Shown one piece after another: positions 7,922 through 16,681 of a stretch of 64,000 nt of DNA. The DNA is from Terriglobia bacterium (GTDB taxonomy: Bacteria > Acidobacteriota > Thermoanaerobaculia > Thermoanaerobaculales > Thermoanaerobaculaceae): NCBI GenBank assembly GCA_020073245.1, contig JAIQFQ010000001.1, forward strand, positions 232,001 through 296,000, read 5' to 3'. The position numbers and the translations under genes were made by a program. The notes beneath the pieces were generated by a model. That model was not told the origin of the DNA. It worked only from the letters and a program-made list of their open reading frames with translations, and did no database searches. Every line of letters starts with the position of its first letter. Position 1 is the stretch's first letter.

Positions 7922-9274
7922 CTACCGAATGTTGTAGCTTCGGATCTTCCGCCAGAGCGTCTTGCGGTCGATGCCCAGCAAGGCCGCCGCCTGGCCAAGA
8001 TGCCGGCCCGTGAGGTCGAGGACCTTGCGGATCTGGTCCACCTCGGCCGAGGCCAGGCTGAGGTCCCGACCCACGTGGCCGATCTCGGACCTCACGACCG
8101 CCAAAGCCGCCAGGCCGAGGTCCTCCGGTGCGATCTCGGCGCCCTGCGCGAGCACGAGCGCGCGTTCAAGCGTGTTCTCGAGCTCGCGAACGTTGCCGGG
8201 CCAGTCGTGTCCCTGGAGAGTCGCGAGCGCCGCCGCCGACAGCGGCCGCGGCGGCAGCGCCCGGCGCGCTTGGATGCGCTGCAGCAGGCCCTCCGCGAGG
8301 AGCGAGATGTCTTCTCTCCGCGCCCTGAGGGGGGGCAGGTCTATCGTCACGACGCTCAGGCGATAGAAGAGATCCTCGCGAAAATGGCCGTCCTTGATCT
8401 CTGCCGCAAGGTCCCGGTTGGTGGCAGCCACGACGCGGACGTCCACCGAGATCGGCCGGCCATCGCCCACCCGGGTGATCTCCCTCTCCTGCAGGACGCG
8501 CAGGAGCTTCGCCTGAATGGCCGGTCCGACGTTGGCGATCTCGTCCAGGAAGACGGTGCCGCCGTCCGCGAGCTCGAAGCGGCCCGGACGGCTCCCCGTG
8601 GCACCCGTGAAAGCGCCTTTGACGTGCCCAAAGAGCTCGCTCTCGCACAGCGACTCGACGAGCGCTGCACAGTCCAGCGCCACGAACGGCCGTTCGCGGC
8701 GCGAGCTTCCCGTGTGGATGGCGCGTGCCACGAGCTCCTTGCCCGTCCCGCTCTCGCCGGCGATCAGGACTGTGCTGTCAGTGACCGCCACCCGCTCGAC
8801 GAGCTCCCGCACCCTGCGCATGGCAGCGCTCTCACCCAGCAAGGCCTCACCCGCGGAAGCACCCGCGAGAGTGCGACGCAGCGCCTCGTTCTCGACGGCG
8901 AGGCGCCGCTTCTCGAGCGCCCGCCGAACCACGAGCCTGAGACTCTCGGTATCGAACGGCTTGGGAAGGTAGTCGTACGCTCCCAACCGCATGCATTCGA
9001 CCGCAGAGCCCACGCTCGAATAGCCGGTGATCACGACGACGTCAAGGCCGGGGTGCTCCGCCTTGAGCTTCCGGAGCAACTCGGTGTCGGCCACACCGGG
9101 CATCTTGAGGTCGAGGATCACGAGGTCCGGCAGCTGGAGACGGATGACCTTGACGGCGGAGAACGCGTCCGTCGCCGTCGCTACCCGGTAGCCGCTGCGC
9201 TCCAGCGTCTGCCGGCAGGAGTCGCGGATCGCCTCGTCGTCGTCCACGACCACAATCACGGGCACGGCGTCCAT
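7922..9274 (-). CDS. NtrC-family sigma-54-dependent response regulator
   Basis: This 450-residue activator has three parts. The receiver domain has the acidic pocket DDD at 11-13 and phospho-acceptor Asp55 in LDLKMPG. The AAA+ domain has Walker A GESGTGKE (173-180) and the sigma-54 contact loop GAFTGA (220-225). A C-terminal Fis-type helix-turn-helix (AAALLGIDRKTLWRKIRS) follows. All key residues are intact. The ATG at 9274 overlaps the kinase stop (TGATG); a GTG three bases earlier is possible. Its likely target is the sigma-54 promoter immediately downstream, so it should switch on the Hdr/Nuo/Mvh operon. The signal is unknown. Confidence 0.93.
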   Translation of the reverse strand: MDAVPVIVVVDDDEAIRDSCRQTLERSGYRVATATDAFSAVKVIRLQLPDLVILDLKMPGVADTELLRKLKAEHPGLDVVVITGYSSVGSAVECMRLGAYDYLPKPFDTESLRLVVRRALEKRRLAVENEALRRTLAGASAGEALLGESAAMRRVRELVERVAVTDSTVLIAGESGTGKELVARAIHTGSSRRERPFVALDCAALVESLCESELFGHVKGAFTGATGSRPGRFELADGGTVFLDEIANVGPAIQAKLLRVLQEREITRVGDGRPISVDVRVVAATNRDLAAEIKDGHFREDLFYRLSVVTIDLPPLRARREDISLLAEGLLQRIQARRALPPRPLSAAALATLQGHDWPGNVRELENTLERALVLAQGAEIAPEDLGLAALAVVRSEIGHVGRDLSLASAEVDQIRKVLDLTGRHLGQAAALLGIDRKTLWRKIRSYNIR

Positions 9275-10341
9275 CACGCCTCCTCGACGGCCGGGAGCAT
9301 GACCCGAAAGGTGGTTCCGGCACCGACCTGGCTCTGGACCTCGATGTCGCCGCCGTGCTGGCGCACGATCCCGTACGAGATCGCGAGCCCCAGCCCGACG
9401 CCGCGGCCGACCTCCTTGGTGGTGTAGAACGGCTCGAAGATGTGCGGCAACTGGTCCTCCCGGATTCCGTTCCCGGTGTCGCTGATCGCGACGCGGCAGA
9501 AGCCGGGCTTCTCGGAGTATCCGGTGCGAACCGTCAGCGATCCGCCCTCCCTCATCGCATCGAGGGCGTTGACGGTGATGTTGACGAGGACCTGCTGCAG
9601 CCGGCCGAGGTCGCCCCGCACCCAGAGCTCCACGGTGGAGAGCTCACTGCGCACCTGGATCGCCTGCGTCTGTCTCTCGAGCAACTTGAGCGTGTCACGA
9701 ACGAGCTGGTTGAGGTCGAAAACGGTCACCTCCGCCGGGCTCTCGCGCGCAAAGTCGAGCAGGCCGCGCACGATGTCGCGCGCCCGCGTGGCCTGAGTGG
9801 CGATCCGAGCCATGTTCTCGTGGCGGGAATCGTCCGGCGGCGTGCTCTCGAGCAACAGGTTGCTGTAGAGCAGGATCCCGCCGAGCGGGTTGTTAAGCTC
9901 GTGTGCGACGCCGGCCGCCAGCCTCGCCGTCGTGGCCAGCCGTTCCGTCTGCCCTACGAGCTCTTCCTCACGCAGACGGCTCGTCTCCTCGCGGCGCTGC
10001 AACGACGCGGCCATCTGGTTGAGCGTGTCTGCGAGCCCGGAAAGACCAGCCACCCGGACCGGGTCCGCGCGGCGCGCGAGATCCCCGGCCGCCCAGCAGC
10101 GCGCAACTTCAGTCAAGGATCGGTTAGCGGAGGCCATCGCGACGGCGGGCAGCACGACCGCGAATGCGCTGAGCGCCATCGCCGCGGCCGTGAGGAGCCA
10201 GAAAGAGATGGGAAAACTGGACTCGTGCCCGAGGCCGGCCGCCCATCCGAACACGGCCCACAGGAGTGCGGCGTCGAGCCCGGCGGCGATCAGGGCGAGC
10301 GTCACGAACTGGCCGAGCGACGCGTCCTTTCGGGGGTTCAC
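9274..10341 (-). CDS. Membrane sensor histidine kinase
   Basis: This 355-residue NtrB/ZraS-like kinase has two N-terminal membrane segments (about 10-33 and 45-69) with almost no periplasmic loop, a HAMP-like linker to about 120, the H-box AAGVAHELNNPLGG with phospho-acceptor His147, and a HATPase_c domain with N (VNITVNALDAM), G1 (DTGNGI) and G2 (GVGLGLAI) boxes. The short external loop suggests sensing within the membrane or cytoplasm. It is cotranscribed with, and overlaps, the response-regulator gene. No separate PAS or other input domain is visible. Confidence 0.92.
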   Translation of the reverse strand: MNPRKDASLGQFVTLALIAAGLDAALLWAVFGWAAGLGHESSFPISFWLLTAAAMALSAFAVVLPAVAMASANRSLTEVARCWAAGDLARRADPVRVAGLSGLADTLNQMAASLQRREETSRLREEELVGQTERLATTARLAAGVAHELNNPLGGILLYSNLLLESTPPDDSRHENMARIATQATRARDIVRGLLDFARESPAEVTVFDLNQLVRDTLKLLERQTQAIQVRSELSTVELWVRGDLGRLQQVLVNITVNALDAMREGGSLTVRTGYSEKPGFCRVAISDTGNGIREDQLPHIFEPFYTTKEVGRGVGLGLAISYGIVRQHGGDIEVQSQVGAGTTFRVMLPAVEEA

Positions 10342-10399
10342 GCGAACAGGATAGCCCCGTTCCGAACCGCCGGATCCCCGGAGGCCGCGGGACCCGCGA

Positions 10400-10654
10400 T
10401 CAGTGGACGAAGTGCTGCCAGAGGAAGAGAACGATGACCGCCCCGACCAGCGAGAGGAAGAAACCGGCCGGATGGAACTTCGCGCCTTCCTTGGGCCTCC
10501 AGATCACGCCCCCGATCACGCCCCCGAGCAACGACCCTACGATCCCGACCAGCGTCGTGGCGATGAGCCCCATGTGCTGGACTCCGGGCATGATCGCCCG
10601 GGCGATCAGCCCGACCACGAAACCCACGACGATCGACCAGAGAAGATGGAACAT
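10400..10654 (-). CDS. GlsB/YeaQ/YmgE-type small membrane protein
   Basis: This 84-residue protein has three hydrophobic, glycine-rich segments (LWSIVVGFVVGLIARAIMPG; TTLVGIVGSLLGGVIGGVI; GFFLSLVGAVIVLFLW). This is the pattern of the transglycosylase-associated/GlsB family of stress-related inner-membrane proteins. GAGGAGG lies well placed before ATG 10654. It is 58 bases upstream of the kinase gene on the same strand, but a shared function is not evident. Confidence 0.85.
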   Translation of the reverse strand: MFHLLWSIVVGFVVGLIARAIMPGVQHMGLIATTLVGIVGSLLGGVIGGVIWRPKEGAKFHPAGFFLSLVGAVIVLFLWQHFVH

Positions 10655-10832
10655 CGTCTTATCCTCCTCTATGAAACCGCGCAGGGAACCTGGCAGACAT
10701 TGTACCGCACGGGCACCTCGCCCGCCGACCTCTCGGCAACGCTCGAGACGGACCGGACACGAGATGAGCCTGAGGCACGACTACCTCTCCTCGTGGGCCG
10801 CGTCGCCCTTGCAGCTCGATTCGCGAGCGGCT

Positions 10833-11555
10833 TCAGAACCTGCAACCCACCGCGACGCCGCCGGGCCAGGCGCTCACGTACCACGTGCGCTGCGGCCCGG
10901 TTGCCGCGGCCGCGTGCTCGAAGTCGGACCTGCGCTCGTAGGCGCGGAGGTCGCGGACCGCCCTTGTCGGCTGTGTGAAGATCTGCACCTCCGAAACGAA
11001 CTGGCCGAGGGCGAAGGTGAGAAGCCCGTCGCGGGCCGGGCGGTCGTAGTGCCGCCAGATGACGAGGCCGGCCGCCACGTTCACGACGCCCGCGATCGCG
11101 TGGGTCTTCCACGACCGCCCGAGTTCCTCCTGTGCCGCGCTCCGCCGCAGGAGGCTCTCGGCCGATGCCAGCTTGACCCGCCGCGCCTCGGGCGTGTCGC
11201 CCGGCATCGCCCTCAGCTGGTCCGCCAGGAAGCCGGCGTCAAGCGGAAAGGCCAGCTGGCCGATTGCCCCGAGGCCCGTCGTAGCCGCGCCGACGAGCAG
11301 GTCCTGCTTCTGCTTGTCGCTATGCGACCCGGTTTGTGCGGCGATTTGCCCGAAGGTCGCCGCGCTGTACCCGACGAGCCATCCGTTCCGCCAGAGATTG
11401 GCGGCCTTTCGCCCTCCGTCGAGGGACCCCTGGATGTACGCGAGTCGGTTCGTAACCTCGACGTCCGAGGCGTTCCGCGCATCCTGCGCGGCGGCCACGC
11501 CTGCAACCGACACGAGAAGAAGCACGACAGTCGTCGCTCTTTCGATCCGCTTCAT
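10833..11555 (-). CDS. Exported hypothetical protein
   Basis: This 240-residue protein has a clear signal peptide (residues 1-23, LLLVSVAGVAAAQ) and ends in a C-terminal Phe (GCRF). It is alanine-rich with two hydrophobic stretches (about 83-100 and 150-170), and it is not recognised as a known family. GGAGGG stands 6 bases before ATG 11555. It may be periplasmic or a membrane-associated assembly factor. The 180 bases between it and the GlsB gene hold no further gene. Confidence 0.6.
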   Translation of the reverse strand: MKRIERATTVVLLLVSVAGVAAAQDARNASDVEVTNRLAYIQGSLDGGRKAANLWRNGWLVGYSAATFGQIAAQTGSHSDKQKQDLLVGAATTGLGAIGQLAFPLDAGFLADQLRAMPGDTPEARRVKLASAESLLRRSAAQEELGRSWKTHAIAGVVNVAAGLVIWRHYDRPARDGLLTFALGQFVSEVQIFTQPTRAVRDLRAYERRSDFEHAAAATGPQRTWYVSAWPGGVAVGCRF

Positions 11556-11826
11556 GGGCGTCCCTCCGGTTCGCCGACCATTCTTTCCCCGTCAACCGCC
11601 AGGCGTCTTCTGGCACCGCAGCATAGTGGAATCATACGGCACCGGCGGCCACAGGTATCATTGGAGCCCGGGTTTGACCTCAAAAGCGACAGCTGGGCGA
11701 CCATCGCCGGCTTCTCTGAACGGTCTGGCCGAACGTTCCGAGGGTGAGGTCGCGCTCGGTGCCGACTCCCTTTGGCACATTGCCTGAGAACGAGCCACAG
11801 GGATCGCTGCGGACGACAGGAGTAGA

Positions 11827-12681
11827 ATGGCGACAACTTGCGAAAGCTGGCTTGCGGCTTTTGCAAAATCAGCGAATCGGACGAAACCGGTGACGGATCA
11901 GCCTCCAAGCCAGCCTGGCGTCGGCCAAGACGACTGGCCCGACGCAGACCCCACCCCGCAACCCGGCGGCAGACGCTGGCGGCTCGCGGCGGTGGCGGCC
12001 GTTCTCCTTGTGGCCGTCGGTATGGCGTCCGCCTGGCAGGCGATCGAGCACCGACGCACGCGGGCCGACCTCGAGGCCGCGGCCTCGGTGTTCGAAGCGG
12101 CGCGCGATGCCCACGCCCGCGAGGTCGCACCCGAAAGCTGGCAGAAGGCGGCGGAGGCCATGGACCAGGCGATGGTCGAACTGCGCCGCCAACAGGAGCG
12201 CTTCGTGCTCTTCCGGTCGTACCCGAGAGTCCACGAGCTTCTGACGAACGCGATCGCCCTCGCCGGGGAGGCGAAGACCCTGTCGGAGGCGGCCCTCGCA
12301 CGGAGTGGTGCCACTGAGCAGCAGCTGGGGATGACCCCGCCGGAGACGCCGGCCACTTCCGGTTCGGTCGACATGGAGGAGCGGACCCACGACGCCATCG
12401 ATGCCGCAAAGGCTAGCCTCGAAAGGGCCAACTCGGGCCTGGCGAGGGTCAGCCACTGCCCACGGGCCATGCGGGAGATCGCCATCAGGAGGTACGTCCA
12501 GCGGCTCGGCGGCACGCTGGAGGTGATGGCGGGTCAGGTCGGGGACCTCGACGCCAGGTTCCAGAGGCACGAGTTCTTCGATGCGACGGTCGCGGCCGAG
12601 AGTCTCAAGGGCAAGATCGAGCCGATCCTCAAGGACCTCGACGGGATGGCGACGAAGTTCCGGTGCAAGAAGTCGCCGTGA
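11827..12681 (+). CDS. Single-pass membrane protein of unknown function
   Basis: The 284 residues comprise a hydrophilic N-terminal tail (1-48, Pro/Asp-rich), one membrane helix (about 51-70, LAAVAAVLLVAVGMASAW) and a long Ala/Glu/Arg-rich domain likely to be helical or coiled-coil, with heptad-like spacing (HRRTRADLEAAASVFEAARD). It ends with a helical region containing HCPRAMRE. CAGGAG precedes ATG 11827. No domain is recognised. The 270-base gap upstream holds no other gene. Confidence 0.6.
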   Translation: MATTCESWLAAFAKSANRTKPVTDQPPSQPGVGQDDWPDADPTPQPGGRRWRLAAVAAVLLVAVGMASAWQAIEHRRTRADLEAAASVFEAARDAHAREVAPESWQKAAEAMDQAMVELRRQQERFVLFRSYPRVHELLTNAIALAGEAKTLSEAALARSGATEQQLGMTPPETPATSGSVDMEERTHDAIDAAKASLERANSGLARVSHCPRAMREIAIRRYVQRLGGTLEVMAGQVGDLDARFQRHEFFDATVAAESLKGKIEPILKDLDGMATKFRCKKSP

Positions 12682-12793
12682 CCGACCTCGGCGTCCGCTC
12701 CTCGCGGGGCGTTGCTGCGGGAGGATTCGAGGGTAGGCTTTCGTCCCTCGTCGAAGCGATCGCCTCGACGTGACCGATGCCGCGACTCGATGA

Positions 12794-13138
12794 TCAGCGC
12801 GCCTGACCGTCGAGATGGCGCAGCAGCTCGCCTCGAGGGATCACGATGCGTCGGCCGATGTGCACGGCTTTGATGTGGAGCGACTCGCCGGCGGCCATCG
12901 CGCAACGCTCCCGAAGCTCGTTGATCCCGATGCGCGTGATTTGAGCCGCTTCCTCCACCGTGTAGGCGAGTTGGGTCGCCAGCTTCGTCTCGGCGCGCAG
13001 GGCCTTGAGCTCGCGTTCGATGGTTTCCAGCCGCTCCGTGAGCTCGTCCACTGAGATCGGGAGGTGGGCTTGCGTCCCGGTCGAAGGCTGCTTACTACCC
13101 TCTGCCTTGCGCCTGCGGAGAAGCCTGTCGATCTTCAT
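12794..13138 (-). CDS. Helix-turn-helix (excisionase/MerR-like) DNA-binding protein
   Basis: The 114 residues comprise a basic N-terminus (RLLRRRKAEG), a short coiled coil (LTERLETIERELKALRAETK) and a C-terminal winged helix-turn-helix of the excisionase/DNA-binding-domain class (YTVEEAAQITRIGINELRER, then HIGRRIVIPRGELLRHLDG). GGAGG stands 7 bases before ATG 13138. No integrase is nearby, so a role as a simple transcriptional regulator is more likely than excision. Confidence 0.72.
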   Translation of the reverse strand: MKIDRLLRRRKAEGSKQPSTGTQAHLPISVDELTERLETIERELKALRAETKLATQLAYTVEEAAQITRIGINELRERCAMAAGESLHIKAVHIGRRIVIPRGELLRHLDGQAR

Positions 13139-13423
13139 CGGTTGTCCTCCCCTGCGAACTCGGACGCTCCCCTCGAACGGGGGTTGGAACGCCTGGACAT
13201 TGTCTTGCCACTTTTGTTATGTTACCAAAACTCAGGCACGAATCGCGGCCGTACCGTCCTGTGCACGCCTCACGAGTCCATTCCGGGAAAGACGCGTCCG
13301 GTCCCTTCGAACGCTCCTTCGGCTGCTCTCCCACGAAACCGGCCCGCGACGACGGGCTTCGATCGGCAGGTTCGCCGCGGAAGCATTACCATAGAAACCG
13401 GCACAGCCACGGAGGGACCGTCG

Positions 13424-13774
13424 ATGCCCCGGTCACAGCCAGAGAGACGCCGCTTCCCGAGGTTCCCCTCGGACCACGCACTGCTCCTCAAGAAGGTCGG
13501 CGACGACGGACTCGCCGCACCTGCGCGGACGCTCGAACTCAGTGCCGGGGGTTGCAAGCTCGTACACGACACTTCGATCGGTGTCGGTTCCAATGTTGAG
13601 CTCGTGATCTCGGCTGGCGATCGGTCCATTCGGGCGCTCGGCCGGGTGATCTATGAGTTGCCCCTGCGCAGCGCCAGGTTCCAGGTCGGTGTCGAGTTCC
13701 TTCGGGTAGCGGCCGAGGATCACGAGGCCCTCGCGGCGCTCCTCAGCGAGCGGTTGACCTCCCCGACGACCTGA
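13424..13774 (+). CDS. PilZ-domain protein
   Basis: This 116-residue protein starts with RRxxR-type basic residues (PERRRFPRFPSD) and the PilZ pattern LELSAGGCKLV (D/NxSxxG-like), as in c-di-GMP-binding PilZ proteins. The frame is open upstream, but ATG 13424 has GGAGGG in good position and gives a standard single-domain length. The motif has Glu-Leu-Ser in place of the usual Asp/Asn-x-Ser, so ligand binding is probable but not certain. A GGDEF enzyme at 20541 could be a source of ligand. Confidence 0.82.
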   Translation: MPRSQPERRRFPRFPSDHALLLKKVGDDGLAAPARTLELSAGGCKLVHDTSIGVGSNVELVISAGDRSIRALGRVIYELPLRSARFQVGVEFLRVAAEDHEALAALLSERLTSPTT

Positions 13775-13847
13775 GGCGTTCAGGGTTCCTCGCACTGGCG
13801 AAACACCGCGAGCCTGCGCCGCCCCCCTTCGCGTTTCGGCCGACTCA

Positions 13848-14234
13848 CTAAACGAAGGAAATGCTCTTGGTCGCAGCCTTCACAACGAAGATCCGCTCGT
13901 TGTTGCTCTTCGGATCACCGGGTGTGATGAAGACCCCGGCTCGCGTGGGGTAGTACGCCGCAACGAAACCGGTGAGGACCTCCCCGTCGGAGAACTCGCA
14001 GCGTACCTTCCGACCGACGCCGCGCGCCCCTTCGAAGCTCTTCTTCTCGCGATACGAGCGGTCGCCCTCCAGCCGCTTCACGAAGAAGACCGCCTTCACT
14101 TGGTCGAGAAAGACCTCGACGGTCTCCCCGTCGAGCAGCGTGACATGGAACACTTCCCTCGTCGGCGAGAAGTTCGCAGTGGTGCCCTTGATCAGGCGCC
14201 CGTCGCGGAGATGCGCCACCACCTTGTTGTCCAT
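13848..14234 (-). CDS. Conserved hypothetical beta-rich protein
   Basis: This 128-residue protein looks like two similar beta units: VVAHLRDGRLIKGTTANFSP at 4-23 and VRCEFSDGEVLTGFVAAYYP at about 76-95. Each is followed by a phenylalanine-rich strand ending near a charged FFVKRLEG or FVVKAATK. Such tandem 'DGxxxxG' strands are found in small Sm-like or PilZ-linked acidobacterial proteins. No catalytic motif is seen. The ATG at 14234 was chosen over an upstream in-frame start because homology-like sequence begins there. Confidence 0.65.
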   Translation of the reverse strand: MDNKVVAHLRDGRLIKGTTANFSPTREVFHVTLLDGETVEVFLDQVKAVFFVKRLEGDRSYREKKSFEGARGVGRKVRCEFSDGEVLTGFVAAYYPTRAGVFITPGDPKSNNERIFVVKAATKSISFV

Positions 14235-14345
14235 CCGACGCGCTCCCACCCTCGGATCTGACTGCCATGTTACCCCTCGGGCGAGGAGATCTGCAGGCAC
14301 TCATGGCCTGCAGCGGTTTTCCGGTTGGGTAAGGTCTCGGCATTC

Positions 14346-14396
14346 TGGTACCCGAGGAGGGATTCGAACCCTCCCGCCCTTGCGCAGCCGGGATCT
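14346..14396 (-). pseudogene. 3' half of a class II tRNA (Leu/Ser type), 5' half missing
   Basis: Minus strand: the variable-arm-like GCTGCGCAAGGGC is followed by a perfect T arm (GAGGG-TTCGAAT-CCCTC), the acceptor 3' strand CTCGGGT, and an encoded CCA after discriminator A. The matching 5' acceptor (ACCCGAG) with normal D arm is not present upstream; instead a CTTGTC...GACAAG hairpin is found. A 3' tRNA end with CCA is the classic remnant of site-specific integration. Confidence 0.6.
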
Positions 14397-14480
14397 TGTC
14401 CACGAATTCTTGACAAGTCTCGGGGCGGGTCCCAGTTTTGTACCAGCTACTTCGCTGGTGCGTCTTGAGAGGAGGACACA

Positions 14481-16376
14481 ATGGCTCGGCATGCAGCTGC
14501 GATCGTCGGGATGCTATTCCTCGCCCATGCAGCGGCGGCGCAGTTCGCACAGCAAGGAGGTAAGTTGGTCGGCACGGGCGCCGTCGACCCCGCCAATCAG
14601 GGTGGAGCAGTGGCGATCTCGGCGGACGGGAACACCGCGATCGTCGGCGGGTACAGCGACGATTCGAATGCGGGCGCCGCCTGGGTGTACACGCGCAGCG
14701 GGGGTGTGTGGTCGCAGCAGGGGACCAAGCTGGTCGGGATGGGCGCCGTCGGCGCTGCCTGGCAGGGCATCTCGGCTGCCCTCTCCGCCGATGGGAACAC
14801 CGCGATCGCGTGCGGGTTCGACGATGACTCCCATGCCGGCGCCGCGTGGGTGTACACGCGCACCGGGGGTGTGTGGTCGCAGCAGGGGAGCAAGTTGGTG
14901 GGCACGGGCGCCGTTGGGGCAGCCCGGCAGGGCTGGTCGGCGGCGATCTCGGCGGACGGCAAGACAGGGATCGTCGGCGGGTACACCGACAGTTCGAATG
15001 TCGGCGCCGCGTGGGTGTTCACGCGCAGCGGGAGTGTGTGGTCGCAGCAGGGCAGCAAGCTGGTGGGCACGGGTGTGGTCGGAACTCCCGAGCAGGGCAC
15101 CTCGGTAGCGATCTCGTCGGACGGGAACACTGCCATCGTCGGCGGGCCGTTTGACAACTCCCGTGCCGGCGCGGCATGGGTGTTCACGCGCAGCGGGGGG
15201 GTGTGGTCGCAGCAGGGCAGCAAGCTGGTGGGCACTGGCGCCGCCGGGGCTGCGTCCCAGGGCAGCTCGGTCGCGATCTCCGGGAACGGGAACACCGCCA
15301 TCGTCGGCGGATACCAGGACAACTCCGGGAACGGCGCCACGTGGGTGTTCACGCGCAGCGGTGGGGTGTGGTCGCAACAGGGGAGCAAGCTCGTCGGCAC
15401 TGGCGCCGTCGGGGCTGCCAATCAAGGTTGGTCGCTGGCGATCTCCGACGATGGAAACATCGCCATCGTCGGCGGGTTTGGCGACAACTCCGATGCCGGC
15501 GCCACGTGGGTGTTCACGCGCAGCGGGGGAGTGTGGTCGCAACAGGGGAGCAAGCTCGTCGGTACCGGCGCCACCGGGGCCGCCTTTCAGGGCAGCAGGG
15601 TGGCGATCTCCGCGGATGGGAAGACCGCTATCGTCGGAGGACATCACGACAACTCCAATGCCGGCGCGGCGTGGGTGTTCTCGGCCGCCACCTTTGTCGT
15701 CTGGGTGCCGGTGGCGAGTCACAACCCCGGCAAGGGCAACAGCCAGTGGCGGAGCGACCTCGGCCTGCTCAACACCGGCACGTCGCAGGCCAACGTGCAA
15801 ATCGAGTTCTACGGCACGGGCAGTGTCGTGAGCAACACGACCTACGTGCCACCGAAGTCCCAGTCGATTCTCGTGGACGTCGTCAACCAGATCCCGGCGA
15901 GTAACTCGGGGGCGTTGGAGATTCTCTCGGACCAACCGTTGAAGGTGACGGCCCGGAGCTACAACCTGGTTTCGTCCACGGCAGGCTGTTACCCCAACGG
16001 AACGCAGGGGCAGGACTACCCGGCAGTGGTCACCAGCGACGGCCTGTCCGCGACCGAGAGCGCGTACCTGGGAGGATTGAGCGAGAACCCCACGTACCGG
16101 TGCAACATCGGGGTCGTCAACACGGGGAGCGAGAGCGCGTCGGTGCTGGTGGAGCTGTTCAACGGGGCGGGGACGAAGCTGACGGACTACACGGTGACGC
16201 TGAACCCGGGGGACTGGAAGCAGGAGACGCAGCCTTTCTTCTCCAAAGCGGGGCAGACGGCGATGGACCGCGGGTACGCGAAGATCACAGTGCAGACGGG
16301 GTCGGGGGTATTCGGGTTTGCGTCCGTGGTCGACGGATCGACCAACGACCCGACCACGGTGTCCATGCAACGCTAG
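14481..16376 (+). CDS. Secreted seven-repeat beta-propeller protein with C-terminal surface domain
   Basis: This is a 631-residue exported protein (signal peptide 1-20, ...AHAAAAQ). Residues 21-405 are seven tandem 55-residue repeats with consensus VWSQQGSKLVGTGAVGAA, then QGxSVAISADGNTAIVGG and AGAAWVFTRSGG, resembling FG-GAP-type blades, so a seven-bladed propeller is likely. From about 408 to the end lies a double beta-sandwich-like domain (WVPVASHNPG...SQWRSDLGLLNTG; FGFASVVDGSTNDPTTVSM) that recurs in the protein at 25098-25823. GAGAGGAGGAC precedes the ATG. Repeats are very similar at DNA level, suggesting recent expansion or gene conversion. Probably a surface adhesin or binding protein; ligand unknown. 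Confidence 0.85.
   Translation: MARHAAAIVGMLFLAHAAAAQFAQQGGKLVGTGAVDPANQGGAVAISADGNTAIVGGYSDDSNAGAAWVYTRSGGVWSQQGTKLVGMGAVGAAWQGISAALSADGNTAIACGFDDDSHAGAAWVYTRTGGVWSQQGSKLVGTGAVGAARQGWSAAISADGKTGIVGGYTDSSNVGAAWVFTRSGSVWSQQGSKLVGTGVVGTPEQGTSVAISSDGNTAIVGGPFDNSRAGAAWVFTRSGGVWSQQGSKLVGTGAAGAASQGSSVAISGNGNTAIVGGYQDNSGNGATWVFTRSGGVWSQQGSKLVGTGAVGAANQGWSLAISDDGNIAIVGGFGDNSDAGATWVFTRSGGVWSQQGSKLVGTGATGAAFQGSRVAISADGKTAIVGGHHDNSNAGAAWVFSAATFVVWVPVASHNPGKGNSQWRSDLGLLNTGTSQANVQIEFYGTGSVVSNTTYVPPKSQSILVDVVNQIPASNSGALEILSDQPLKVTARSYNLVSSTAGCYPNGTQGQDYPAVVTSDGLSATESAYLGGLSENPTYRCNIGVVNTGSESASVLVELFNGAGTKLTDYTVTLNPGDWKQETQPFFSKAGQTAMDRGYAKITVQTGSGVFGFASVVDGSTNDPTTVSMQR
14541..15695 (+). repeat. Seven tandem 165-bp coding repeats
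   Basis: Seven in-frame units of 165 bp (55 codons) start at about 14541, 14706, 14871, 15036, 15201, 15366 and 15531. Segments such as gtgtggtcgcagcaggg and ggtgttcacgcgcagcgg recur almost unchanged. Units 3-7 are more alike than unit 1, as expected for unequal crossing-over within the array. Confidence 0.9.
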
Positions 16377-16451
16377 GAAAACCCGGCTTCGTCAGTTGTA
16401 CCCGCGTTGCACCGAGGTTCGCGTCGAGGTTCCGTGCTCGAGCTGAGTTGT

Positions 16452-16537
16452 TGGTGCCGGAGGAGGGAGTCGAACCCTCACGCCCTTGCGGACACGGGAT
16501 TTTGAGTCCCGCGCGTCTGCCATTCCGCCACTCCGGC
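16452..16537 (-). tRNA. tRNA-Leu (anticodon CAA)
   Basis: This is a complete class II tRNA with acceptor GCCGGAG/CTCCGGC, D arm containing TGGCGGAATGGCAGACGC, anticodon stem CGGGA-CTCAAAA-TCCCG giving anticodon CAA, long variable arm TGTCCGCAAGGGCG, T arm GAGGG-TTCGACT-CCCTC, discriminator A and encoded CCA (16452-16454). A TACACT element 31 bases upstream (16573-16568) could be its -10 box. Confidence 0.97.
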
Positions 16538-16681
16538 ATCCCGAGGCCTGAGCAGAAGCGCGCGGGGAGTGTACCAAAGGCCGACGGTGCTCGACGCTCG
16601 GCAGGCAACACGGGGGGCACCGGTCGAAGCGGGGAACTCCTTCGTGTCGTTTGGGCGGGTGGGGGCGCCTGAGGGCTGGGG

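Noticed and set aside
14346-14440. Complete tRNA reading of the element at 14346
   Set aside because: The 3' half is convincing, but no complementary 5' acceptor or D arm follows, so only a fragment is reported.
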